From the NCBI GenBank assembly GCA_965363675.1, contig CBDTTW010000156.1, positions 1-7,081 of the forward strand: 7,081 bases of DNA. The letters are read 5' to 3'. Shown here piece by piece: positions 1-6,952 of this stretch (the stretch's first letter is position 1; each line of letters starts with the position of its first letter). The translations under genes and the position numbers were made by a program. This DNA comes from CBDTTW01 sp965363675 (lineage in GTDB: Bacteria > Bacteroidota > Rhodothermia > Rhodothermales > DASSAV01). Under the pieces are notes generated by a model. It saw nothing but the letters and a program-made list of their open reading frames with translations. It was not told the DNA's origin and did no database searches.

Positions 1-666
1 GTCGCCCTCGCCGATGCGCTTGTGGTCCTGCGCCGGAGGCAGCAGCGCATACCGCGCCCCGTCGCAGAGAGCGAAGATCGTCGCCTCCTCCCCTTCCATG
101 TACTCTTCGATCACCACGCGGTCAGCGGCCTCGCCGAGCGTGCGCGCGCGCATCATGGCGCCCAGCGCCTCGCGCGCCTCGGCCAGGGTCATGCAGACCA
201 CGGCGCCTTTGCCGGCGGCCAGCCCGTCCGCCTTGATGACGATGGGCGCCCCCTGCCGCTGCACGTAAGCCAGCGCGGCATCGTACTCGCCCGCGCCGAA
301 CGTGCGGTGCGCGGCCGTCGGGATGCCGTAGCGCTCCATGAACGCCTTAGCAAAGGCTTTGCTGCCCTCCAGGCGCGCCGCCGCCGCCGCCGGACCCACC
401 ACGGCCCGCCCGTCCGCCCGGAGCGCATCCACCAAGCCCTTTACGAGCGGCTCCTCCGGACCCACCACCGTCAGGTCGATGCGCTCCTGCCGCACGAACG
501 CCGCCAGGCTGCTCACCTCGCCGGCCGCAATCGGAACGCTCACGGCGAGGCCGCCCGTGCCTCCGTTGCCGGGAGCGGCGTACAACTGCGGGCGACGCGG
601 GCTCCGGCTCAGCGCATGCAGTATCGCATGCTCCCGCCCCCCGCCTCCAACGACCAGAACGCGCAT
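1..666 (-). CDS. purD: Phosphoribosylamine-glycine ligase (GARS), N-terminal half, cut by the window edge
   Basis: The encoded enzyme ligates glycine to phosphoribosylamine using ATP, the second step of de novo purine synthesis, in the cytoplasm. The visible 222 residues are about half of a roughly 430-residue family member. They begin with the nucleotide-fold motif VLVVGGGGREHAI (3-15). PGNGGT (32-37), GPEEPLVKGL (69-78), the ATP-grasp entry IKADGLAAGKGAVV (144-157), EEYMEGEE (187-194) and QDHKR (213-217) follow. The frame is open to base 1, so the rest of the ATP-grasp domain and the C-terminal domain lie outside. The ATG at 666 is supported by AAAGGA (673-678 on the complement) six bases upstream and by direct alignment of the family start. 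The gene follows the lipid kinase gene at 49 bases, with a possible terminator between them. Family assignment is secure; whether the full gene is intact cannot be seen. Confidence 0.97.
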   Translation of the reverse strand, partial: MRVLVVGGGGREHAILHALSRSPRRPQLYAAPGNGGTGGLAVSVPIAAGEVSSLAAFVRQERIDLTVVGPEEPLVKGLVDALRADGRAVVGPAAAAARLEGSKAFAKAFMERYGIPTAAHRTFGAGEYDAALAYVQRQGAPIVIKADGLAAGKGAVVCMTLAEAREALGAMMRARTLGEAADRVVIEEYMEGEEATIFALCDGARYALLPPAQDHKRIGEGD

Positions 667-683
667 AGTTTATCCTTTGATAG

Positions 684-695
684 CGTTATCGTTAT
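684..695 (-). repeat. Short tandem repeat in the purD leader
   Basis: The hexamer ATAACG (minus strand) occurs twice head to tail, 18 bases upstream of the purD ATG, inside the only A/T-rich patch between the two genes. It could be a regulator site or part of a promoter. It does not match an operator I can name, and a two-copy hexamer may be chance. Confidence 0.3.
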
Positions 696-696
696 G

Positions 697-718
697 GAAA
701 ACCGCCGCCCGGCGGCTA
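697..718 (-). terminator. Possible intrinsic terminator at the end of the lipid kinase gene
   Basis: Read on the minus strand, AGCCGCC (beginning inside the TAG stop codon) can pair with GGCGGTT around a GGGC loop. That gives a 7-bp stem with one G-U pair, followed by a short run of T. The T-tract is only four bases long and partly used in the stem, so termination may be incomplete. It would separate the lipid kinase transcript from purD, which would then need its own promoter in the A/T-rich patch at 667-696 or read-through. Confidence 0.4.
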
Positions 719-1663
719 CGCGGCGCTGCTCGGGACGGAAGCATCATTCTCGCAGCGCGCCCCCGCCTCGAAGCCGTTCCCGACGATCACTTCGAGACGC
801 TTCGGCAGGGCCGTAAAGACGACCGTAGCGGCGTCGGTATGCAGTTCGCCGTCTACGTTGAACCACATGCCCGGCTCCGTCGTGATGCGCACCTGCCGCG
901 CGGGGCGGTAATGCACGAGCTGGCTTTCCAGGTAGTTGCCCGCTACGAAGCGCGCGCCTACGTCGGCCAGCTCGACTACCGTTCCGCGCCGGATGACGAC
1001 TACGTCCAGCAAACCGTCGTCCATGCAGGCCAGAGGCGCCACGCGCTTGCCCCCGGCCACCGTTTTGCCGTTGGCGACGACGATGTTGAGCGCCTGCACG
1101 ATCTCATCCTCGCCCTCGTCGTAGCGCATGATGGTGCGGTAGTGCTCCATCTCCGGCAGTGCGCTCGCGGCGCCGATCAGGTAGCTGAACGGCCCCCACC
1201 GCGACTTGAGTTCAGGCGTCATCTTCTCATCGACGGCGCCGGAGAACCCCCCGGCGCAGGCGTTGACGCCGTAGCGGCGCGGCAGGCCCGCTGCCTCCAC
1301 CTGGATCACGTCGATGCGGGCGCGCCGGCCGCAGTCCAGGAGCGCTGCGGCGTCGCGGATGTCGGGCGGCAGCGCAAGGCTGCGCGCCAAGTCGTTGCCG
1401 GTGCCCGTCGGGAGGACGCCCAGGCAGGCGTCGGCGCCCGAGGCCATCAGGCCGTTCACCACCTGGTTGATCGTGCCGTCGCCGCCGGCGGCGGCCACCA
1501 CCTCGAACCCTTCCCGCGCGGCCTGCTCGGCCGTCTGCTGCGCCGAATCGTCCTCTGCCGACGACCGGATGCAATAGTCCGGGTGGCCCGCCACGAGGGC
1601 GGCCAGCTCGTCGTGCAGGTGCGCCGAGCCTGCGTTGGGGTTAGTGATGATGCAAACGCGCAC
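716..1663 (-). CDS. Diacylglycerol/sphingosine-kinase-type lipid kinase (DagK/YegS family)
   Basis: This is a member of the diacylglycerol kinase catalytic-domain family, which phosphorylates lipid hydroxyls such as diacylglycerol with ATP at the inner membrane face. With a GTG start the protein is 315 residues, normal for the bacterial family. It shows NPNAG (8-12), the nucleotide-binding GGDGT (60-64), PTGTGNDLAR (85-94), a second-domain segment NGKTVAGGKRVAP (198-210), DDGLLDVV (215-222) and VDGE (271-274). These are the usual signature blocks in the usual order. The GTG at 1663 is chosen because GGAGG (1672-1676) sits eight bases upstream and the first residues VRVCIITNPNAG match the family start. 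A longer frame from TTG at 1711 would add 16 residues without similarity. The exact lipid substrate (diacylglycerol, a sphingoid base, undecaprenol or another lipid) cannot be read from the sequence. The stop codon overlaps a possible terminator. Confidence 0.94.
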   Translation of the reverse strand: MRVCIITNPNAGSAHLHDELAALVAGHPDYCIRSSAEDDSAQQTAEQAAREGFEVVAAAGGDGTINQVVNGLMASGADACLGVLPTGTGNDLARSLALPPDIRDAAALLDCGRRARIDVIQVEAAGLPRRYGVNACAGGFSGAVDEKMTPELKSRWGPFSYLIGAASALPEMEHYRTIMRYDEGEDEIVQALNIVVANGKTVAGGKRVAPLACMDDGLLDVVVIRRGTVVELADVGARFVAGNYLESQLVHYRPARQVRITTEPGMWFNVDGELHTDAATVVFTALPKRLEVIVGNGFEAGARCENDASVPSSAA

Positions 1664-1671
1664 GGCGGCCG

Positions 1672-1676
1672 CCTCC
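1672..1676 (-). promoter_or_regulatory. Ribosome binding site that fixes the lipid kinase GTG start
   Basis: A full GGAGG on the minus strand lies eight bases before the GTG at 1663. It is the strongest Shine-Dalgarno match seen before any gene in the window. It decides for GTG over the upstream TTG at 1711. Confidence 0.75.
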
Positions 1677-1691
1677 GGTGAAAGGGACGCC

Positions 1692-1719
1692 GTAATATAG
1701 GGGCGCCCCAAATGCCAAA
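1692..1719 (-). promoter_or_regulatory. Candidate promoter of the lipid kinase gene
   Basis: On the minus strand TTTG (1716-1719) is followed after 16 bases by TATATTAC (1692-1699). This resembles the Bacteroidota -33 TTTG and -7 TAnnTTTG pattern, although the last two bases of the -7 box differ and the spacer is short. It is the only A/T-rich step in an otherwise GC-rich 95-base gap, and it lies about 30 bases before the GTG start. It is a pattern match only. Confidence 0.3.
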
Positions 1720-1758
1720 CCCTGCCGCCTCGCCTCTAAAAGTTGGCCCCGGCGCGCC

Positions 1759-2301
1759 TTACGGCTGGTAGAACGGGTTCTTCTCCGGCGTCTCCTTGCC
1801 CATGTAGATGGCGCTGTAGTGCACGTAGTTCATAGCGTTGGCCCGGATGCCCTCCACCTCCTCATCCGTCAGGCGGCGCACCACCTTGGCCGGCGCGCCC
1901 AGCACCATCGAGCGCGGCGGAATCTTCGAGCCGCCCGTCACGAGCGCCTTGGCCCCCACGATGCTGTCGGCGCCGATCACGACGTGGTCGAGCAGCACCG
2001 CGCCCATGCCGATGAGCACGTTGTCCTCGATGGTGCAGCCGTGCACGATGGCGCCGTGCCCCACGGTGACGCAGTCGCCGATAGTCGTCGGAGCCGTGCC
2101 GTGCGTCACGTGGACGACGGCGTTATCCTGGATGTTGGAGTTGGCCCCGATGCGGATGCGGTGCACGTCGCCCCGGATCGTCACGTTATACCAGATGCTG
2201 GTGTTCTCGCCGAGCGTCACGTCTCCGACCACGTCGGCCGAGGGAGCGATGAAGTTCGACGCGTCGAACGAAGGGTATACCCCGATGAAGTCTCTAATCA
2301 T
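1759..2301 (-). CDS. Gamma-class carbonic anhydrase-like hexapeptide-repeat protein (YrdA/PaaY type)
   Basis: This is a left-handed beta-helix protein of the gamma carbonic anhydrase family, which forms trimers with a metal ion at each subunit interface. Some members hydrate CO2; others have unknown or no activity. The 180-residue length is typical. Hexapeptide-type repeats run from about residue 18 to 140. Arg43, Asp45, Gln58 and Asp59 occupy the positions of the conserved R-x-D and QD pairs. His64, His82 and His87 have the spacing expected for the three metal ligands, with the blocks VTVGHGAIVHGC and IGMGAVLLDH. The C-terminal GAPAKVVR and a helix complete the fold. The ATG at 2301 is chosen because the family starts here; an extension to TTG at 2382 adds unrelated residues. 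No good Shine-Dalgarno is visible. Metal ligands are intact, so an active enzyme is plausible but not shown. Confidence 0.93.
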   Translation of the reverse strand: MIRDFIGVYPSFDASNFIAPSADVVGDVTLGENTSIWYNVTIRGDVHRIRIGANSNIQDNAVVHVTHGTAPTTIGDCVTVGHGAIVHGCTIEDNVLIGMGAVLLDHVVIGADSIVGAKALVTGGSKIPPRSMVLGAPAKVVRRLTDEEVEGIRANAMNYVHYSAIYMGKETPEKNPFYQP

Positions 2302-2308
2302 GGCAAAG

Positions 2309-2329
2309 GCGCGCCCCGGCGGAGCGCGC
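2309..2329 (-). promoter_or_regulatory. Small GC hairpin in the carbonic anhydrase-like gene leader
   Basis: GCGCGC (2309-2314) and GCGCGC (2324-2329) can pair around a nine-base loop, ending seven bases before the ATG at 2301. The position would cover the ribosome entry site. In DNA this GC-rich such a 6-bp stem can easily arise by chance. The rest of 2302-2432 shows no gene or clear promoter. Confidence 0.2.
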
Positions 2330-2432
2330 GGCAGGTGGACGTGGAAAGCCCTAAAGAAACGGCAGCCGAGGCCAAAGTTCAATGCGCCCGGATGGAGGCC
2401 GCGTTAAGCTTGCGCCCGGCGCCGCTTCCGGC

Positions 2433-2978
2433 TCACGGAAAGCGCGCGTAGGCCGCCCCGGCGATGACGTTGAGCAAGTCGATGGCGTCGATGAGGTCCG
2501 GGCGGTCATTGCCGTCATGGTCCTCGGCGTACTCGCCCTCCTCGCCGCCGGGCCGCGAGCAGTCGGTCACGGTCGCCACGGTCATTTTGCCGTCGGCGTC
2601 GGCGAACATCACGAGGCCGCCTTGTCCCCGGCACGACTCCTCCCAGTAGGCATGCGCCGCCTCGGGAGTCCCTCGGACGGACGCCAGCCCATAGGCCGGC
2701 ACGCGCATGTACGTCAGCGAGTCCATCTGCACCCGCCACGTCGAGGGCGCGCCCTCGCGGTCGTAGTAGACCGTCAGCACGCCGACCCCAGGCGTCGGCT
2801 CGGCCGGCGCGAAGATCGCCCACCCCAGCTCCGGCCCGTGCGACTCCACGACCCTCCACGCGGCGGCGTCCTCCAGCTCGAACGGAACTTGCTGTGCATG
2901 GACCGCCTGCAAAGCGCATAGCAGCGCGGCAAACAAAAGCAGGAGCGCCCGCGGGGAGGAAACGGCTTGCGGAAGCAT
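2433..2978 (-). CDS. Small secreted protein of unknown function with a possible calcium-binding loop
   Basis: I do not recognise the family. The 181-residue product starts with a clear signal peptide: Arg10, a hydrophobic core ALLLLFAALLCAL (11-23), and a likely signal peptidase I site VHA|QQ after residue 28. There is no lipobox, since Cys21 is preceded by Leu-Leu. The mature part of about 153 residues has two cysteines (116 and 140) that could form a disulfide, and it would be periplasmic or extracellular. Near the C-terminus, Asp153, Asp155, Asn157, Asp161 and Asp164 fall on positions 1, 3, 5, 9 and 12 of an EF-hand-like loop. The following helix DAIDLLNVI resembles a single dockerin-type repeat, but the usual Gly at position 6 and Ile at 8 are Asp and Pro. 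No membrane anchor is seen. The gene lies 154 bases after mutS and 131 before the carbonic anhydrase-like gene. No strong ribosome binding site precedes the ATG. Confidence 0.8.
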   Translation of the reverse strand: MLPQAVSSPRALLLLFAALLCALQAVHAQQVPFELEDAAAWRVVESHGPELGWAIFAPAEPTPGVGVLTVYYDREGAPSTWRVQMDSLTYMRVPAYGLASVRGTPEAAHAYWEESCRGQGGLVMFADADGKMTVATVTDCSRPGGEEGEYAEDHDGNDRPDLIDAIDLLNVIAGAAYARFP

Positions 2979-3040
2979 TTCAGTCGAACCAGGTATGTGC
3001 GCTAGAGCGGAAGACGCCCTCTTGCGAAGGCTAACCTCAA

Positions 3041-3069
3041 GCTACGGACCGCCTCCGGCCGCACGTAGC
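3041..3069. repeat. Short inverted repeat in the gap after mutS
   Basis: GCTACG (3041-3046) and CGTAGC (3064-3069) form 6-bp arms around a 17-base GC-rich loop, in the 154-base gap between the mutS stop and the secreted-protein start. No T-tract follows on either strand, so a terminator call is weak. I see no gene, tRNA or convincing promoter in the rest of this gap. Confidence 0.25.
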
Positions 3070-3132
3070 GCATTCTGCGGGATGGAGCACCGCCTTTGGC
3101 GCATGTGTTGCGCCCCGCCCTCATCCAGAACC

Positions 3133-5790
3133 TTAGCACCGCGCCTTCTGTTTCAGGTCGGCCAGCAGCATGAGGGCTTCGAGCGGCGTCAGCCGGTCTA
3201 CGTTGACGCTGCGCAGCGCTTCGAGCGCGGCGGCGGCGCCCGGCGGAAGCTCCAAAGTCGGCGGCGGCGTCTGCAAACGCTCTACCGGCGCCCGGAGGGC
3301 GCGCGCGCCGCCTTCGCCGATCGCCAGGTGCTGCTCTTCGAGGCGGCGCAAAATCGCGCGGGCGCGCCCGATGACGGGCTCCGGCAGCCCCGCCATGCGG
3401 GCCACCTCGATGCCGTACGAATGGTCGGCGCTGCCCGCGACGAGCTTGCGCAGGAAAATGACCCGTCCGTCGTGCTCCTGCACCTGCACGCAGTAGTTCT
3501 TGATGCGCGCGTAGAGCGCCGCCAGCTCGTTCAGCTCGTGGTAGTGCGTGGCGAAAAGGGTGCGGGCCGCCACCGCCGGCGTCTCGTGCAGATATTCGGC
3601 GATGGCCCACGCGATCGACATGCCGTCGAAGGTGCTCGTGCCGCGCCCGACCTCGTCGAGCAGGATGAGCGAACGCGACGTGGCGTTGTTGAGGATGTTG
3701 GCCGCCTCGTTCATCTCCACGAGGAACGTGCTCTCGCCCTCGGCCAGGTTGTCCGACGCCCCGACGCGCGTAAAGATGCGGTCCACGACGCCCACGTGCG
3801 CCTCGGCCGCCGGCACGAACGCCCCCACCTGCGCCAGCAGCACGATCAGGGCCGTCTGCCGCAGGATCACGCTTTTGCCCGCCATGTTGGGGCCTGTGAT
3901 GATCAGGATCTGATCGCCCTCCGGGTCGAGGTGGATGCTGTTCGGGATGAACGGCTCGCCCGGCGGCAGCAGTCGCTCGACCACCGGGTGCCGCCCGTCC
4001 TCGATGCGCAGCACGCGGCCCTCGTCCACCGTCGGCCGCACGTAGCCGTAGCGCGCCGCCGCCTCGGCCAGCGCCCCGAAGCAGTCCAGCATCGCCAGCA
4101 GCGCCGCGTTGGACTGCAACACGGCCGTATGCTCCGCCAGCGTCAGCCGCAGCTCCTCGAACAGTTGCTGCTCCAGGCTGACCATCTTCTCTTCGGCCGT
4201 CAGGATCTTCTCTTCGTACTCCTTCAGCTCGGGGGTGATGTAGCGCTCCGAGTTCACGAGCGTTTGCTTGCGCTGGTAGTCGGCCGGCACGCGCGCCTTG
4301 TGCGCGTTCGTGATCTCGATGTAGTAGCCGAACACCCGGTTGAAGCCGACCTTCAGCGACCCGATGCCCGTCCGTTCGGCTTCTTTCTTCTGGAGGTTCG
4401 CCACCCAGTCCTTGCCCGAGCGCGCGAGCGCGCGCAGCGCGTCGAGTTCGGCGTGGTAGCCCGGCCGGATGACGTTGCCGTCGGCGAGGGTCGCCGGCGG
4501 ATCGTCGGCCAGCGCCCGCTCGATGCGGTCGATGGCATCGGCGCACAGCGCCAGCTTCTCGCCGATGCGCAGCAGCGCCTCGCACGGCTCCCCGCGCAGC
4601 AGCATCTTGACGGCCGGGATCTGCCGGAGCGTCAGCTTGAGGTGCACCAGGTCGCGGGGCATGGCGCGCCCGGTGCATACCTTGGCCGCCAGCCGCTCCA
4701 GGTCGCCCACCTGCCGCAGCTCGTCGCGCAGCGCCTCCCGCAGGCGGCGCCCCCCGACCAGCGCTTCGACGGCGTCCAGACGTTTGTTGATCATCCCGAC
4801 GTTGCGCAGAGGCCGCACGAGCCACTTGCGCAGCAGCCGCCCCCCCATGGGCGTGTGCGTCTCGTCGAGGATCTGGACGAGCGTGCCGTCCTGGCTGCCC
4901 GAGTGCAGCGAGGCCACCAGCTCCAGGTTGCGCTTCGTCGAGGCGTCGAGCGCGATGAAGTCGTCGCCGGCGAGTTGCGTAATGCGCCGGATCTGCGGCA
5001 CCCGCCCCTTCTGCGTCTCGCTCAGGTAGTGCAAGGCTGCGCCGGCCGCCCGGATGCCCAGGGTCAGCCCTTCGATGCCGAACCCTTTCAGCGAGTGCGT
5101 CTTGAAATGCCGCAGCAGCACCTCATAGGCAAAGTCGTAGCCGAAGGCCCAGTCCTCTTGCGGCGTCACGAGGAACGAAGCGTCGCGGACGCCCTTGAGC
5201 TGGTCGCGCTGGCGCTTATCGACCAGCACTTCGGCGGGGGCCATCGCCTGAAGCAAATCGCCCATGCGGTCCTCCGCCGTCTGCGCCGCCATGAACTCGC
5301 CCGTCGAGGCGTCGATGAACGCCAGGCCGACCTGCCCCTTGTCGGCGCGCTCGGCGCCCCATACCGCCGCGCACAGGTAGTTCGAGCGCTTCGGGTGGAG
5401 CATCTGGTCGTGCAGCGAGACGCCCGGCGTCACGACCTCCACCACATCGCGCTTGACGATGTGGCGGGCGAACTTGGGGTCCTCCAGCTGCTCGCAAATC
5501 GCAACGCGGTGGCCGGCGCCCACGAGGCGCGGCAGGTGCGTATCCAGAGCGTGGTACGGGAAGCCGGCCAGGGGCACTTCGGAGGCGCCGCCGCTGGAGC
5601 GCTTCGTGAGCGTGATGCCCAGCACCTGGCTCACCGTCTGCGCGTCCTCGCCGAAAGTCTCGTAGAAGTCGCCCATGCGAAAGAGCAGGATGGCCTGCGG
5701 GTGCCGGCTCTTTATCTTCTGGTACTGCCGCATGAGCGGCGTCTGCGCTCCGCCGACGTGTTCGATAAGCTCTTGCTGCGTATCTGCCAT
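3133..5790 (-). CDS. mutS: DNA mismatch repair protein MutS
   Basis: MutS recognises base mismatches and small loops in newly replicated DNA and starts methyl-independent or MutL-dependent repair as an ATP-driven sliding clamp. The 885-residue product is full length for the family (E. coli 853). The mismatch-recognition domain carries FRMGDFYE, with Phe42 and Glu44 as the wedge and contact residues. The connector, lever and clamp domains follow, with GFNRVFGYYIEIT at the lever/clamp boundary. The ABC-type ATPase contains Walker A GPNMAGKS (633-640, Lys639), STFLVEMNE, Walker B LILLDEVGRGTSTFDG (Asp712, Glu713) and the ATHYHEL loop. A C-terminal helical tail with DRLTPLEALMLLADLK ends the protein. 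The Ala in NMAGKS, where many proteobacterial proteins have Gly, fits Bacteroidota-type MutS. The ATG at 5790 lacks a strong Shine-Dalgarno but matches the family start. The gene is divergent from the dprA-like gene. No frameshift or missing catalytic residue is seen. Confidence 0.99.
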   Translation of the reverse strand: MADTQQELIEHVGGAQTPLMRQYQKIKSRHPQAILLFRMGDFYETFGEDAQTVSQVLGITLTKRSSGGASEVPLAGFPYHALDTHLPRLVGAGHRVAICEQLEDPKFARHIVKRDVVEVVTPGVSLHDQMLHPKRSNYLCAAVWGAERADKGQVGLAFIDASTGEFMAAQTAEDRMGDLLQAMAPAEVLVDKRQRDQLKGVRDASFLVTPQEDWAFGYDFAYEVLLRHFKTHSLKGFGIEGLTLGIRAAGAALHYLSETQKGRVPQIRRITQLAGDDFIALDASTKRNLELVASLHSGSQDGTLVQILDETHTPMGGRLLRKWLVRPLRNVGMINKRLDAVEALVGGRRLREALRDELRQVGDLERLAAKVCTGRAMPRDLVHLKLTLRQIPAVKMLLRGEPCEALLRIGEKLALCADAIDRIERALADDPPATLADGNVIRPGYHAELDALRALARSGKDWVANLQKKEAERTGIGSLKVGFNRVFGYYIEITNAHKARVPADYQRKQTLVNSERYITPELKEYEEKILTAEEKMVSLEQQLFEELRLTLAEHTAVLQSNAALLAMLDCFGALAEAAARYGYVRPTVDEGRVLRIEDGRHPVVERLLPPGEPFIPNSIHLDPEGDQILIITGPNMAGKSVILRQTALIVLLAQVGAFVPAAEAHVGVVDRIFTRVGASDNLAEGESTFLVEMNEAANILNNATSRSLILLDEVGRGTSTFDGMSIAWAIAEYLHETPAVAARTLFATHYHELNELAALYARIKNYCVQVQEHDGRVIFLRKLVAGSADHSYGIEVARMAGLPEPVIGRARAILRRLEEQHLAIGEGGARALRAPVERLQTPPPTLELPPGAAAALEALRSVNVDRLTPLEALMLLADLKQKARC

Positions 5791-5850
5791 GTGCTGAACG
5801 ACTTACGGTTCCTGGACCGGGTGCGGCGCCGGCTCGCCGGAGTGTGAACT

Positions 5851-5890
5851 GCGCCGGCGCGGCGCGGGTCCGGCTGCGCCGCGCCGGCGC
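5851..5890. repeat. Perfect 15-bp GC inverted repeat in the mutS/dprA-like divergent spacer
   Basis: The arm at 5851-5865 is the exact reverse complement of the arm at 5876-5890. They are separated by the ten bases GGGTCCGGCT, two of which can extend the stem in RNA. Both arms are entirely G and C. It sits 60 bases from the mutS ATG and 22 bases before the dprA-like ATG, between two divergent starts where a terminator is not expected, and no T-tract follows on either side. A smaller 5-bp palindrome (CCGGC TC GCCGG) lies at 5829-5840. It may be an operator, a leader hairpin or a palindromic repeat of the genome. Apart from this, the 122-base spacer shows no clear promoter motif. Confidence 0.7.
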
Positions 5891-5912
5891 GCCGAATTAC
5901 CGCCTTTAAGGT

Positions 5913-6791
5913 ATGGATGATTCTACCCGTTTTGCCCTCATGCTGGCGGCCATGCCGGGCGTGGGCCGCGTAACCGCCGCCCGGCTGTTCCGGCGCTTCG
6001 ACAGCCACCCTACGCTGCTCACCTACGGCCGCGAACAGGTGCTGGTGCGGCTGAAGGGCCTTCCCTCGGCTGAGGCGCTCGTGCAGCGCCTTTACGACGC
6101 CGACGTGATGGGCGGGCTTTCCGAGGAGGCGGCGCGCGAGCATGCCATGCTCCTCCGGAGCCGCGTAGCGGTGGTGCACCCGCGCCATCCCCACTGGCCG
6201 GCGCGCCTGGAGATGCTGCCCCCCTCGGAGCGCCCCTTTCTCCTGTACGTCTACGGCCGCGCCGACCTCCTCGGCGCCCCGGGGGTGGCCTTTATCGGGG
6301 CGGACCAGATCCCGGAGGCCCCCTTCGAGGCCGCCCAGCAAATCCTTCGGGCCGTCGCGCGCAGCCCCGCCGCCGTCCTGACCGGCTTGCAGCACGGCTT
6401 CGACGTAGCGGCGTCGCGGCTGGCCGTGGGCGCCGGGCGCGGGCCGCTCATGGTCGCCGGGTGCGGGCTGGCGCGCATCGAGCGGGCCATGCGCCCGGCC
6501 GCCTCGGCTGCCGTCGCCGCCGGCGGGGCGCTCGTCTCGTGCTTCCCCATGATGCACGGTCCCTACCCCCACGACGACCGCGAGCGCCTGCATGTGCAGA
6601 TGGCCCTCGCCGAGGCGTCGGTGTTTGCAGCCCCGCCCCCCGGCGCGCACGCCGCCTCGGCCCTCGAATGGGGCGCCGAGCGCGGCTTCTCGTGCGCGCT
6701 CCTGCCCGCGGATCTGCCCTCCGCAGCCGCCTCGGCGGAGCGCGTCATCGCGGACCTCGCCGCGCGCGGACTCGCGGAGGCCCCGGCGTAG
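5913..6791 (+). CDS. Divergent DprA/Smf-like DNA-processing protein
   Basis: The closest recognisable family is DprA/Smf, which binds incoming single-stranded DNA and loads RecA during transformation. The order of elements fits: a helix-hairpin-helix-like segment MPGVGRVTAARLFRRF (14-29), then PRHPHWPARL (90-99) and LYVYGRADLL (111-120). A Rossmann-like core follows. However, the core motifs are altered. The family VGSR is IGADQ (128-132), and SGxAxGIDxxAH is TGLQHGFDVAAS (157-168). The RNR block that precedes an SGxxxTA-like stretch is replaced by DDRERLHVQMALAEA (221-235) and PPGAHAASA (242-250). CGL (184-186) and GGALVSCFP (204-212) remain. At 292 residues it is slightly short and lacks an obvious C-terminal winged helix. 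No good Shine-Dalgarno precedes the ATG: AAGG ends only one base before it, so initiation may be leaderless or weak. It is likely co-transcribed with the metalloenzyme gene two bases downstream. DprA function is uncertain; another nucleotide-binding role is possible. Confidence 0.8.
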   Translation: MDDSTRFALMLAAMPGVGRVTAARLFRRFDSHPTLLTYGREQVLVRLKGLPSAEALVQRLYDADVMGGLSEEAAREHAMLLRSRVAVVHPRHPHWPARLEMLPPSERPFLLYVYGRADLLGAPGVAFIGADQIPEAPFEAAQQILRAVARSPAAVLTGLQHGFDVAASRLAVGAGRGPLMVAGCGLARIERAMRPAASAAVAAGGALVSCFPMMHGPYPHDDRERLHVQMALAEASVFAAPPPGAHAASALEWGAERGFSCALLPADLPSAAASAERVIADLAARGLAEAPA

Positions 6792-6793
6792 CC

Positions 6794-6952
6794 ATGCACG
6801 TACTGTTCCTCTTCCTCGACGGCGTCGGCCTCGGCCCGGCAGACCCGGCATCCAACCCGTTCGCCGCGGCCTCCTACCCGTCGCTGCGTGCGCTCGCGGG
6901 CGGGGCCGACTGGACCGCCGAGGCGCCTCCGCTCCGCTCCCCGGCCTGCTGA
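6794..6952 (+). pseudogene. Broken metalloenzyme of the alkaline phosphatase/phosphoglycerate mutase superfamily (N-terminal fragment)
   Basis: The first residues MHVLFLFLDGVGLGPAD match the N-terminal strand and DGxG metal-binding loop (Asp9 as the expected metal ligand) of the alkaline phosphatase superfamily, which includes phosphopentomutase and cofactor-independent phosphoglycerate mutase. The segment NPFAAASYPSLRALAGG (21-37) continues this resemblance. The frame then reaches a TGA after only 52 codons, whereas family members run to several hundred residues. Neither of the other two forward frames resumes a recognisable metalloenzyme sequence before the window ends, so a simple one-base frameshift does not explain it. 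The ATG lies two bases after the dprA-like stop, with GGAGG at 6776-6780 thirteen bases upstream, indicating translational coupling. I infer disruption by inserted DNA near 6943-6952, or an assembly join. The rest of the gene may exist beyond the window. The substrate is unknown. Confidence 0.7.

Noticed and set aside
633..640. Unusual Ala in the MutS P-loop as a functional oddity
   Set aside because: The coordinates here are MutS residues 633-640 (DNA 3871-3894). NMAGKS is a common form in Bacteroidota-type MutS, so it is a taxonomic hint rather than a defect.
1664..1711. Upstream TTG start for the lipid kinase adding 16 residues
   Set aside because: The added residues have no family similarity, the candidate promoter would fall inside the gene, and the GTG at 1663 has a full GGAGG at good spacing.
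1735..1758. Terminator after the carbonic anhydrase-like stop
   Set aside because: There is a TTTT run and the palindrome GGCGCGCC, but the palindrome has no loop of its own and the remaining stems are only about 3 bp.
2302..2382. Upstream TTG start for the carbonic anhydrase-like gene adding 27 residues
   Set aside because: The family begins at MIRDFIGVYPSF, and the extension is unrelated and has no ribosome binding site.
2995..5847. A very long plus-strand open frame of 950 codons opposite mutS
   Set aside because: Its product is dominated by Arg, His, Gln and Leu with no motifs, and it lies antisense to a clearly functional mutS. GC-rich coding DNA commonly leaves such open frames on the other strand.
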